Positions 34,911 through 43,900 of a DNA stretch of 64,000 nucleotides are shown here, in pieces. The position numbers and the translations under genes are program-made. How positions within the stretch are numbered: position 1 is the first letter of the stretch; the number at the start of each line of letters is the position of its first letter. The notes under the pieces were generated by a model, which was not told the origin of the DNA, made no database searches, and saw only the letters and a list, made by a program, of their open reading frames with translations. This DNA is from VRUE01 sp963824215. GTDB lineage: Bacteria > Actinomycetota > Thermoleophilia > Solirubrobacterales > 70-9. The DNA lies in NCBI GenBank assembly GCA_963824215.1, contig CAWGOE010000001.1:744001-808000 (forward strand), read 5' to 3'.

Positions 34911-35782
34911 CGGCTGCGAACGGCGGTGATTGCGAGACTGGCCGCCAGTTTGGCGCCGACGCCCGCGTAGACCGCTGCGTTGAGCAGCGGGTTGTGTTCC
35001 AGTGCGTCGAAGCGGCGGTAGAAGCGGCCCATGCCGCGGTGGAAGGCGATCTCTTGCCGGAGCGCCCGGCGGTTGCCGCTGGAGGCGCCCTTGACGTGTA
35101 GGGCGGTGCCGGCGGGCTCGTAGAACACCGTCCAGCCCGTGTCCCAGAAACGGTGACACCAATCGAGGTCCTCCATATAGAGCCAGTAGCCCTCGTCGAG
35201 CAGGCCAACCTCGCGCACCGCCTCCGCCCGGCAGAGCATGAATGCGCCGTTGACGGCATCGACCTCGCCGGCCTCGTCATCGCCGAGCTGCGTCGCCCGG
35301 TACTGGCTGAGGGCGCTGGAGGCGCCGTCGGAGCGGCCGATGCCGGTGAAGTGGGCGAGGGCGCTGAGCGGGGTGGGGAAGGAGCGCTTGCAGGCGTGAT
35401 CGAGTGCGCCCGACTCGGTCACCAGCTTGACCCCGACCATGCCGATCCGGGGCACCGAGAAGAGCCGCGCCAGCGCCGCGTCGAGCGTCCCGTCATAGAC
35501 CTCGGTGTCGGGATTGAGCAGCAGCACCGCCCCCGCCTCGCTCTCTCGCAGGGCGAGATTGTTGGCGGCGGAGAAGCCGATGTTGCCGCGCCGCAGCAGG
35601 CGTACCGTGGGGAACTCGCGCTCGACCATCTCAGGGGTCGCGTCGGGACTGCCGCTGTCGACAACCGTCACCCGTGTCGCCCCCCGCGCTGGATGCTCTT
35701 CCAGCGAGCGCAGGCAGTTGCGCAGCAGCCCTTCGGCGCCGTGGCTGACGACGATCACCTCGAGCTCGAGCGCGCTGTTCAT
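34907..35782 (-). CDS. GT2 glycosyltransferase, rhamnosyltransferase-like
   Basis: A 291-residue GT-A enzyme: LEVIVVSHGAEGLLRNCLRS, VTVVDSGSPDAT, NIGFSAANNLAL, the metal site LLLNPDTEV, and the acceptor motif WLYMEDLDWCHRFWDTGW resemble the WbbL/rhamnosyltransferase group. It is the last gene of the leftward set ligase-initiating transferase-GT2. With a complete rml operon next door, rhamnose is the likely donor, by inference. Confidence 0.87.
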   Translation of the reverse strand: MNSALELEVIVVSHGAEGLLRNCLRSLEEHPARGATRVTVVDSGSPDATPEMVEREFPTVRLLRRGNIGFSAANNLALRESEAGAVLLLNPDTEVYDGTLDAALARLFSVPRIGMVGVKLVTESGALDHACKRSFPTPLSALAHFTGIGRSDGASSALSQYRATQLGDDEAGEVDAVNGAFMLCRAEAVREVGLLDEGYWLYMEDLDWCHRFWDTGWTVFYEPAGTALHVKGASSGNRRALRQEIAFHRGMGRFYRRFDALEHNPLLNAAVYAGVGAKLAASLAITAVRSR

Positions 35783-35790
35783 CGGTTTGG

Positions 35791-37293
35791 TCAGTGCGAG
35801 CCCTCGCCGCGTGCGATCGCGGCGGGGGTACGCAGCAAGATCGCCAGATCGCCGGCGACCGAGATGTTGTCGAGGTAGTCGCGCTCCATTGCCAGGCGCT
35901 CCTCGAAGGTGAGATCGGCGCGGCCGTAGACCTGCATCGGCCCGGTCATCCCGGGCTTGACCGCGAGGCGGATCCGCTGCCGCTCGTCGTACAGGGCGAC
36001 GACCGCCTCCTCCTCGGGCCGTGGCCCGACCAGCGACATATCGCCGCGCAGGACGTTGACGAACTGCGGCAGCTCGTCGAGGCTGAAGCGCCGCAGCATG
36101 CGGCCGACCCGGGTCACCCGCGGGTCGTCGGCGATCTTGAAGGCGGGCTCGTCGAGTTTCTCCAGGTCAACCAGTTCGCCCAGTTGCTCCTCCGCCCCCT
36201 GGACCATCGTGCGGAACTTGAAGCACGTGAACGACTTGCCGTCCTTGCCGGCGCGGCGTTGCCGGAAGAGCACCGGGCGGCCGGAGTCGAGCAGGATCAG
36301 CAGTGAGCTGACGAGGAGCACGGGGGAGAACAAGACCAGCATCACGCTGGCGATCATCAGGTCCATCCCGCGCTTCAGCGCCACGGTCGAGCGCGGTGGG
36401 TCGGAGAAGCGGAAGTCGAGCACGGGAAGCTCGGCGAGCCGATTCAGCTCGATCCCGGGGCCGAGCAAGCCAAAGTGCTGGGGGAGGAAGGTCAGGGCCA
36501 GCCCGGCCGCCTTGCACTGCTCGATCAGGCGCTCGGCCGCCGGCTCGCTCATCTCCTGCTCGGTCACGATCACCCGCTCGACCCCGTGTTCGCGGGCGAC
36601 TCGTGAGATCTCGGCGGCCGAGCCGAGCCGCGCCAGCCCGCCCGCCTGGCCCGCTGCGTCCTCGCTGCGCAGGCCGAGGTAGCCGACCAGGTGCAGGCGG
36701 GTCTCGGGGTGGGTCGCTACCCGGCGCGCGACCACGGACACCGCCGCGGCCGGGCCGACCACGATGCCCGTCGCGGACCCCGCCAGGTGGTGCCAGCAGA
36801 AGCGCAGCACCGCGCGTGAGGCGAAGCTGCCGAGGAGGGCGCCGACACCGACGGCGATCGCGCTGGGCGCGGCCAGTGGCCCGGCAGGGCTCAGCGCCAG
36901 CAACCCGTCCAGCGCCAGCGTGCCCAGCGCCGCCGCTGAGATCAGGCTGGAGATCTCGTCGAGGGTGCTGTGGCGGATACGGCGGTGGTCGTTGTCGTAG
37001 AGGCCGTGGAGCTTCAAGACGAGGATCCAGACCGGGCTGAACATCGTCGCCCAGAAGAGCGTGCCGACATCGGTCTCCGGGCTGGCCGCGGTGACGACGC
37101 AGAGCGTCGCGACCATGGTCGCCCAGTCGCCGCTGGCGAGCAGTCGTCGCAGCAGCGCCCCCCGGCGCTTCGCCCCGCTGGCGCCGGCGAGGCCAAGCCG
37201 CGTCGCCGCCGCGGTTCGGCCCGGGCGTTGCTTTGGGTCTTCCGGCTGGGCCGGAGAGTCCTTGCGCGTTGCGGTCTGCGCCTTGCTCGTCAT
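35791..37293 (-). CDS. Exopolysaccharide initiating sugar-phosphate transferase (WbaP/WcaJ type)
   Basis: A 500-residue membrane protein: four N-terminal hydrophobic segments, a central CoA-binding-like domain, then the bacterial sugar transferase domain starting at a membrane-dipping helix (KRGMDLMIASVMLVLF). Catalytic-core motifs are PVLFRQRRAGKDGK, FKFRTM and LPQFVNVLRGDMSLVGPRP. It transfers a sugar-1-phosphate to undecaprenyl phosphate to begin the repeat unit. ATG 37293 was chosen; a GTG at 37308 would overlap the preceding stop. Confidence 0.92.
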   Translation of the reverse strand: MTSKAQTATRKDSPAQPEDPKQRPGRTAAATRLGLAGASGAKRRGALLRRLLASGDWATMVATLCVVTAASPETDVGTLFWATMFSPVWILVLKLHGLYDNDHRRIRHSTLDEISSLISAAALGTLALDGLLALSPAGPLAAPSAIAVGVGALLGSFASRAVLRFCWHHLAGSATGIVVGPAAAVSVVARRVATHPETRLHLVGYLGLRSEDAAGQAGGLARLGSAAEISRVAREHGVERVIVTEQEMSEPAAERLIEQCKAAGLALTFLPQHFGLLGPGIELNRLAELPVLDFRFSDPPRSTVALKRGMDLMIASVMLVLFSPVLLVSSLLILLDSGRPVLFRQRRAGKDGKSFTCFKFRTMVQGAEEQLGELVDLEKLDEPAFKIADDPRVTRVGRMLRRFSLDELPQFVNVLRGDMSLVGPRPEEEAVVALYDERQRIRLAVKPGMTGPMQVYGRADLTFEERLAMERDYLDNISVAGDLAILLRTPAAIARGEGSH

Positions 37294-37300
37294 CGTCGGC

Positions 37301-39313
37301 TCACCCACAGCTCGGTTTTCCCCGCAGGCACTGCTCCAGCGGGTTCAGCTCACGGGCGTGGTTCAGGTCCGCTTCGGCCGCCGCCAAGTCGCCCGCCGCC
37401 TCCTCGACTCTAGAGCGTAGGTAGTAGAGCTGCCAGTTTCGGTCCTCGCGGTCGATTGCTTGCGTGAGCCGCTCGGTCGCGGTCGCGTAGTCCCCCTGGC
37501 TCTCGGCGAGCAGGCCGAGCTGGACGTAGGGAGTGGCGGCGAAGGGCTCGATCGAGCGCGCCGTCTCGGCGTGGTTGACGGCCGAGTCGATTTCGCCCGC
37601 GGCGGCGGCGTTCCGGCTGGCGTCGATCTCGCGGTCGACCAGGAGCGGCCCGACGAGGGCGATCACGGCGACCCAGGCGACAGCAAGGCCGGCGACGGCG
37701 AGGCCGAAGCGCCCTCCCTCGCCGTCGGCGGACAGATTCGGCCGGGGAGGGCTCAGCTGCGCGCACCTGGCGGCGACCAGCACGCCGGCGGCGAGGAAGA
37801 AGATCGCGCCGAGGCCGGCGACCTCCCAGAACCAATCGAATCCCGCGACGACGGCGAAGGCCAGGCACGCCGCCAGGAGGGCTGCGTAGCGTTCTCGCTG
37901 CGGATGCGGCGCCGCGCGCCAGGCGGCGAACCCCGTCCAGAGCAGCGTGCCGATGAGCGCGAGGACGAGCACGCCGCCAATCGCCCCCAGCTCGGCGAAG
38001 GCCTCGAAGTAGAGCGAGTGCGCGTCGTGCACGGGCAGCGGTATCTCGCGGTGGCGCTCCCAGGCGAACTCGTAACTGCCCGCGCCGGCGCCCAGCAACG
38101 GCTTTTCCTCGAAGCCGTCGATTGCGACGCGGAAGAAGTCGTAGCGACCGGCTCCGCTGAAATCGGAGAAGTGCTGCTCGGGTTGGTCGGGGAACTGGAC
38201 GTCGGAGCTCGAGAACTGATCCCAGGCGCGACCGCCGACCGCGATCACCACCCCGATCGCGACCACCGCAGCAGCAGCCGCGACCCCGCTCAGCAGCCTC
38301 GGGTTGCGCGAGAGCTCCAGCGCCCGGCCAGTCAGTCGTCCCTCGCGGCGCTCGACCCAGCGCAGCCCCACAAAGAGCGCGAGCGCGAGCGCGATCCCCG
38401 CCGCGAGGATCAGGAGGACGGTGACCCCCTGATCGACCGCCGCCTGATTGGCGACGTTGTCGGCGAGGCTGCGGCGCGCCTGCACCGCGAGCACCGGCGC
38501 CAGCGCGCCGATCGCACCGATCGCCAGCGTCGCCAGCAGCCAGAGGCGGTCCCGGGAGAGCGCGATCGTGCAGGCGGCGGCGATCAGCAGCGCCAGCAGC
38601 CCGCCGCGCGAGTAGGTGAAGTAGAGCGCCAGCAGCACGGCCGGCAGTGCCGCAACCGAGAGCCAGCGCAGCCCCTCCCAGGCCGCACGCCGGCTGGTCC
38701 AGAGGAGCAGGGCGACGGCGATGCCGAAAGCCGCTCCGTTGGCGTTCCAGTAGCCGAGCGGGTAGGCGAGGCGCGGCGTCGTCAGGAACGAGTCGCCGAC
38801 CTCGATCAGATCGGGCAGGAGGCGGCTTGCCAGGCCGAGGAGGGCTACGAGCGCCAAAGAAATTGCCAGGCCTTCAGCGAAACGTTGGCGCCTTTTCTCG
38901 GTTTGGGCGATGAGGAAGGCGGCTAGGAAGAAGCCCAGGTAGACCAGGACCCGGTCTGCCTCGACCACGCTCAGCTCGACTGAGCCTGACCAGAGGGATG
39001 ACATTGCTGAAAGCAGGGAAAGACCACCGATCAGGCCCACAGCCCAGTAGACGGGTCTCGCCAGCGTCGCTCGCGATGCCGTGCCGAGCAGGATCAGGGC
39101 GACCACGACGAGCCACGCAGCTAGCCCGGCGACCTGGCGGGGCGTCACTTCGAAGCCGCCCCCGGCGAGCGCCAGTCCGGCGATCAGGGCCACCGGGGCA
39201 AGTAACGCCGCGCTTTCCTCTAACCTTGCGCGCCATGTTTGAGACCCGCCAAAGCCTGCCCCGCGCTCGGGGCCGCTCGATACTTGCTCTGTCAACGCTT
39301 GCTCTGCTCGCAT
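37301..39313 (-). CDS. O-antigen ligase/polymerase-like protein with C-terminal TPRs
   Basis: A 670-residue polytopic protein of the Wzy_C (O-antigen ligase) family: about twelve hydrophobic segments with the large extracytoplasmic loop carrying PLLGAGAGSYEFAW and HDAHSLYFEAFAELG (the family's conserved loop region), then TPR-like repeats at residues about 565-665. It would polymerise or ligate the exported glycan. The 5' end is uncertain: the ATG at 39313 lies inside the divergent gene's signal-peptide region, and a GTG near 39193 is an alternative. Confidence 0.82.
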   Translation of the reverse strand: MRAEQALTEQVSSGPERGAGFGGSQTWRARLEESAALLAPVALIAGLALAGGGFEVTPRQVAGLAAWLVVVALILLGTASRATLARPVYWAVGLIGGLSLLSAMSSLWSGSVELSVVEADRVLVYLGFFLAAFLIAQTEKRRQRFAEGLAISLALVALLGLASRLLPDLIEVGDSFLTTPRLAYPLGYWNANGAAFGIAVALLLWTSRRAAWEGLRWLSVAALPAVLLALYFTYSRGGLLALLIAAACTIALSRDRLWLLATLAIGAIGALAPVLAVQARRSLADNVANQAAVDQGVTVLLILAAGIALALALFVGLRWVERREGRLTGRALELSRNPRLLSGVAAAAAVVAIGVVIAVGGRAWDQFSSSDVQFPDQPEQHFSDFSGAGRYDFFRVAIDGFEEKPLLGAGAGSYEFAWERHREIPLPVHDAHSLYFEAFAELGAIGGVLVLALIGTLLWTGFAAWRAAPHPQRERYAALLAACLAFAVVAGFDWFWEVAGLGAIFFLAAGVLVAARCAQLSPPRPNLSADGEGGRFGLAVAGLAVAWVAVIALVGPLLVDREIDASRNAAAAGEIDSAVNHAETARSIEPFAATPYVQLGLLAESQGDYATATERLTQAIDREDRNWQLYYLRSRVEEAAGDLAAAEADLNHARELNPLEQCLRGKPSCG

Positions 39314-39798
39314 TCTGCTGCCTGCCGGTGCTTGCCTACGGCTCCTCGGCGGGCTACCAGTATCAGGATGCCCCGCCGACGGCGACCGGTAAGCCGCCTA
39401 GTGAAAAGGATCATGACGGCTCGCAGTCGACCAGCGGCGTCGATTCTCCCAAGGGCAAGTCGAGCTCGACGGGCGAAGACTCCACCGGCGGGAAGCCTTC
39501 CGACGACGGGTCGGGGGGAGCGGTCGCGAAGGGCAACGGCGGTGCGGGTGGTGGCGACGCCAAGGGTCAGCAGGGTAGCCAGGCCAAGGACGGCAAAGCC
39601 GCGCCCCCCTCGACCAAGCCCCCCACCAGCAGCTCCGAACCGGGTTCTGAGGATGGCGGCACCTCGCCGTGGGTGCTGATCCTGATGGCGGTCTTGGTGC
39701 TCGGCGTGGGCTCGGTGGCCTACGTGGCGGTCAAGCGCCGTCGCGATGACGATTCCGATTCTTCTGCCGACTCACCTGTCTCGCCCGAGGCGAGCTAG
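39235..39798 (+). CDS. Membrane-anchored low-complexity secreted protein
   Basis: A 187-residue protein with an N-terminal signal sequence (LALSTLALLAFCCLPVLAYG), a linker of about 110 residues dominated by Ser, Gly, Lys, Asp and Pro, and a C-terminal membrane helix (WVLILMAVLVLGVGSVAYVA) followed by KRRRDDD. Such a layout suggests an extracellular spacer anchored by its tail. No domain is recognised. ATG 39235 is close to the divergent ligase gene. Confidence 0.6.
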   Translation: MFETRQSLPRARGRSILALSTLALLAFCCLPVLAYGSSAGYQYQDAPPTATGKPPSEKDHDGSQSTSGVDSPKGKSSSTGEDSTGGKPSDDGSGGAVAKGNGGAGGGDAKGQQGSQAKDGKAAPPSTKPPTSSSEPGSEDGGTSPWVLILMAVLVLGVGSVAYVAVKRRRDDDSDSSADSPVSPEAS

Positions 39799-39801
39799 CC
39801 G

Positions 39802-40935
39802 ATGCAGCAGCGACGGACTAGCCCGCCGCGGCGGGCTCGCCTCTGGCTAGCCGCTCTTGCGGTCGCGGCGATCGCTGCTCTCGGAACTGCTCCAGCCGCG
39901 ATGGCGGTGCCGGGCAACTTCTGGGGGGTTGTGCCGCAGGGAAGCCCAAGCGTCGAACAGCTGCAACGGCTCAAAGCCGGTGGCGTCGACAGCATCCGCA
40001 TCCCGGTTTCCTGGAGCTCGGTGCAGCCGACGCAAGGGGGGCCGTGGGACTGGTCGGATGCCGATGCCTTCGTCTCAGCGGCGGCAACCGCACGTCTCGA
40101 CATTCTGCCCTTCCTTTCAACGGCACCGAGCTGGGCCGTCCCCATAGACCGGCGCTTCGGCAGCTCCGCCTTCCTGCCGGTTCGCAACGGCAAGCAACGG
40201 GCGGGTTGGACGCGGTTCGTCAAGGAGGCCATCCGTCGCTATGGGCCGCGGGGGAGCTTCTGGACCGCGAACCCCGGCCTGCCGCGCAAACCGCTGCGCT
40301 CCTGGCAGGTCTGGAACGAGCCAAACTTCAAATACTTCGTCGCGCGGCCCAACCCGGCCGAATACGGCAAGCTGGTCAAGCTCACCTCCAGCGCGATCAA
40401 AGCGGCCGATCCGGGTGCGCAGGTGATTCTCGGCGGCCTCTTCGCGCGGCCGATCGAAGCGACCTTCAACAAACGTCCTCCGGAGGCCTACTTCGCCGCC
40501 GATTTCCTCGACGAGATGTACGAGAGCACGCCGGGGATCCAATCGAAGTTCCAGGGCGTTGCCCTGCACCCCTACACCGGCAGCTGGAAAAACCTCACCT
40601 CGCGGATCGAAGAAGTGCGCAGCGTGCTGAAAATCCACCGCGACATCGGCAAGGGCCTCTGGATGACCGAGATGACCTGGAGCTCAGAACCGCCGCAGCG
40701 CAACAACAGCTTTGCCAAAGGCCTCCAGGGGCAGGCGCGGGAACTGAGGGGAGCCTTCCGCCTCTTCCGCGACATGCAGCGCAAGTGGAATCTGAAGCGG
40801 ATCTACTGGTTCTCGATCAACGACTATGCCGGCCTCTGCAACTTCTGCGGTGGCTCCGGCCTCTTCGGCGACGGCTTCAAGCCGAAGCCGGCCTGGCGTG
40901 CCTACGTCGGCTTCGCCGGCGGCCGCGTCGGCTAG
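39802..40935 (+). CDS. Secreted clan-A glycoside hydrolase-like protein, paralogue 3
   Basis: A 377-residue member of the same family as the 5988 and 23419 genes: signal peptide about 1-35 (GTAPAAMA), acid/base in QVWNEPNF (Glu about 163), nucleophile in WMTEMTWSS (Glu about 270), and the CxxC pair in LCNFCGGSGLF. It starts 3 bp after the membrane-anchored low-complexity protein gene and is probably co-transcribed with it. Substrate is unknown; the three copies flanking glycan-assembly genes suggest action on the same polymer. Confidence 0.8.
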   Translation: MQQRRTSPPRRARLWLAALAVAAIAALGTAPAAMAVPGNFWGVVPQGSPSVEQLQRLKAGGVDSIRIPVSWSSVQPTQGGPWDWSDADAFVSAAATARLDILPFLSTAPSWAVPIDRRFGSSAFLPVRNGKQRAGWTRFVKEAIRRYGPRGSFWTANPGLPRKPLRSWQVWNEPNFKYFVARPNPAEYGKLVKLTSSAIKAADPGAQVILGGLFARPIEATFNKRPPEAYFAADFLDEMYESTPGIQSKFQGVALHPYTGSWKNLTSRIEEVRSVLKIHRDIGKGLWMTEMTWSSEPPQRNNSFAKGLQGQARELRGAFRLFRDMQRKWNLKRIYWFSINDYAGLCNFCGGSGLFGDGFKPKPAWRAYVGFAGGRVG

Positions 40936-40962
40936 AGATCTCCGCCGGCAGCTCACTGGCGT

Positions 40963-43900
40963 TTGCCCGGGCGTAAGATCGGTGGGTTGAGCACCAGTCG
41001 AAAAGCAAGCGTCAAAGCTGACCCGTTGGCGCCGTTCAGCGCCCCCGTAAGGCGCTGGTTCGAGTCGTCCTTCGAGGGCCCGACGCCCGCCCAGGCGGGC
41101 GGTTGGGAGGCGATCTCGGGTGGCGCCAACGCTCTGATCTGCGCCCCCACCGGGTCGGGCAAGACCCTTGCTGCCTTCCTCTGGGGGATCGACAAGCTCT
41201 CCCGTGAGCCCGAGCTCGGCCAGGGCGTGAAGCTGGTCTACGTCTCACCGCTGAAGGCGCTCTCCTACGACATCGAGCGCAACCTGCGGGCGCCGTTGCG
41301 GGGGATCGGCGCCGACATCTCGGTCGGTCTGCGCACCGGCGACACCAGCCAGAAAGAGCGGCGGGCGATGCGCAAAACGCCGCCGGACATCCTCATCACC
41401 ACCCCCGAGTCGCTCTACCTGATCCTTTCCTCGGGGGCGCGCGAGATTCTTACTGGCACCGAGGCAGTGATCGTTGACGAGATCCATGCGGTGGCCCAGT
41501 CAAAGCGCGGGTCGCATCTGGCGCTTACGTTGGAGCGGTTAGATCATTTGGTTAGGGACCATGCGCTTCAGGCGGCGGGTCCTGTCGGCGCAGGGGACCC
41601 ACCACCCCCTGCGGTAGCTAAAGCTTCCTCGGGGGTGGTACCCCCTACGCCGCCACCCGCCGCAGAAACGCAGGGAATCCAACGGATAGGGCTGAGCGCC
41701 ACGCAGCGGCCGTTGGAGCGGATCGCGAAATTTCTGGTCGGTCCTAAGAGAGCTTGCGAGATTGTGGATGCTGGCGTCGCTAAGGAGCTCGATCTGGAGA
41801 TCGTGGTGCCGGTTGAGGACATGTCTGAACCGGGAGCTCCCAGCTTTCCCAATGCTGACGGCAACCCAACCGAGGGCGAGCCCCTAGCCCACGTCCGCTC
41901 AATCTGGCCCGCGATCTACCCCGAGCTCCTGAAGCTAGTCCAAGAACACAACTCGACGATCATCTTCGTGAATGCGCGCCGAGCGGCAGAGCGCCTAGCA
42001 AAGCGCCTCAACGAGCTAGCCCTCGAACAAGCTCCCCAAGAGCTTCCGGCAACCGAGCACGCGGGAAACGCCTCTCCAGCGGGTGGCACGGTAGGGGGGA
42101 CCCCCCCTGAGGAAGCTTCAGCTACCGGAAGGGGGGGTGGGTCCCCTGCCGTGACAGGACCCGCTGGCAGTGGGGATGGTCCCTCGCTGGAGATCGCCAG
42201 GGCACACCATGGATCGCTCTCCCACGAAGAGCGGCTAGTCGTCGAGGAGATGCTCAAGTCTGGGCAGCTCCCGTGCCTCGTGGCAACCAGCTCGTTAGAG
42301 CTGGGAATCGACATGGGCGCCGTCGACTTGGTCATCCAGGTCGAGTCGCCGAAGTCGGTCAGCCGCGGCCTGCAGCGGGTCGGCCGGGCCGGCCACTCGT
42401 TGGGCGAGGTCAGCCGCGGCCGAATCTTTCCCAAGTTCCGCGCCGACCTGCTCGAGTGCGCCGTTGTCGCCCGTCGCATGCGCGAAGGCGCGATCGAGGA
42501 GACGGTCATTCCGCAGAACCCACTCGACGTGCTCGCCCAGCAGCTGGTCTCGATGGCCGCCCTCGACGAGTGGGAGATCGACGAGGTCGAGCGCCTGGTC
42601 ACCGCCACCCAGCCCTTCGGCGAGCTCTCGCGCGAACAGCTGGAGAACGTGCTCGACATGCTCGATGGCCGCTACCCCTCAGACCGATTCGCCGAGCTGC
42701 GGCCGCGGATCGTCTGGGACCGCACGCGGGGCACGATGCACGGCCGCAAAGGCTCGCGCCAGCTCGTCGTCACCAACGCCGGCACGATCCCCGACCGCGG
42801 CCTCTACGGCGTCCACCTGCCCGACGGCCGCCGCGTCGGCGAGCTCGACGAGGAGATGGTCTACGAGGCGCGCCCCGGCCAGACTTTCCTGCTCGGCGCC
42901 ACGACCTGGCGGATCGAGGAGATCACCCGCGACCGCGTGATCGTCACCCCGGCCCCAGGCCTGCCCGGCGCGGTGCCGTTTTGGAAGGGCGATGGGATCG
43001 GCCGGCCGGCCGAGCTCGGGCGTGCGATCGGCGCCTTCTCGCGCGAGGCGGTCTCGCGCGACCCGAAAGAGCTGGCTAAGGAGTACGACCTCGACCGCCG
43101 CGCCGCCGAGAACCTGGTCGCCTACCTGCGCGAGCAGCAGGCGGCGACCCGGGTCGTCCCCTCTGATGAGACGATCGTGGTCGAGCGCTTCCGCGACGAG
43201 ATCGGCGACTGGCGGCTCTGCGTGCTCTCGCCCTTCGGCGGCCGCGTCCACTCCGCCTGGGGCCTGGCCCTGGGGCAGAAGATCCGCGACGAGCTCGAAC
43301 TCGAGGCGGACGCGATCTGGTCAGACGACGGCATCGTCATCCATCTGCCCGACGCCGACGACCCGCCGTCGGCCGACCTGATCATGGTCGAGCCCGACGA
43401 GCTCGAGGACCTGGTCGTGCGTGAGCTCTCCGGCTCGGCCCTGTTCGGCGCCCGCTTCCGCGAGAACGCCTCACGCTCGCTCTTGATCCCGCGCGCCTAC
43501 CCCGGCAAACGCACGCCGCTCTGGCAGCAGCGGCTGAAGTCGCAGAGCCTGCTCGAGGTGGCGCGCGACTTTCCCCGCTTCCCGGTCATCCTCGAGACCT
43601 ACCGCGAGTGCCTGCGCGACGTCCTCGATCTGCCCTCGCTGCGCCAGATCCTTACCGACCTGAATTCGCGCAAGATCGGCCTGGTCGAGGTTGAGACGCC
43701 GACGGCCTCGCCCTTCGCCTCCTCGCTGCTCTTCGACTACGTCGCCACCTATATGTATGAGGGGGATACGCCGAGTGCCGAGCGCCGCGCCGCCGCGCTC
43801 GCCCTCGATCGCGACCTGTTGCGCGAGCTGCTCGGCCAGGAGGAGCTGCGCGAGCTGATCGACCCCGAGGCCCTGGAAGAGGTCGAGGCGCAGCTCCAGC

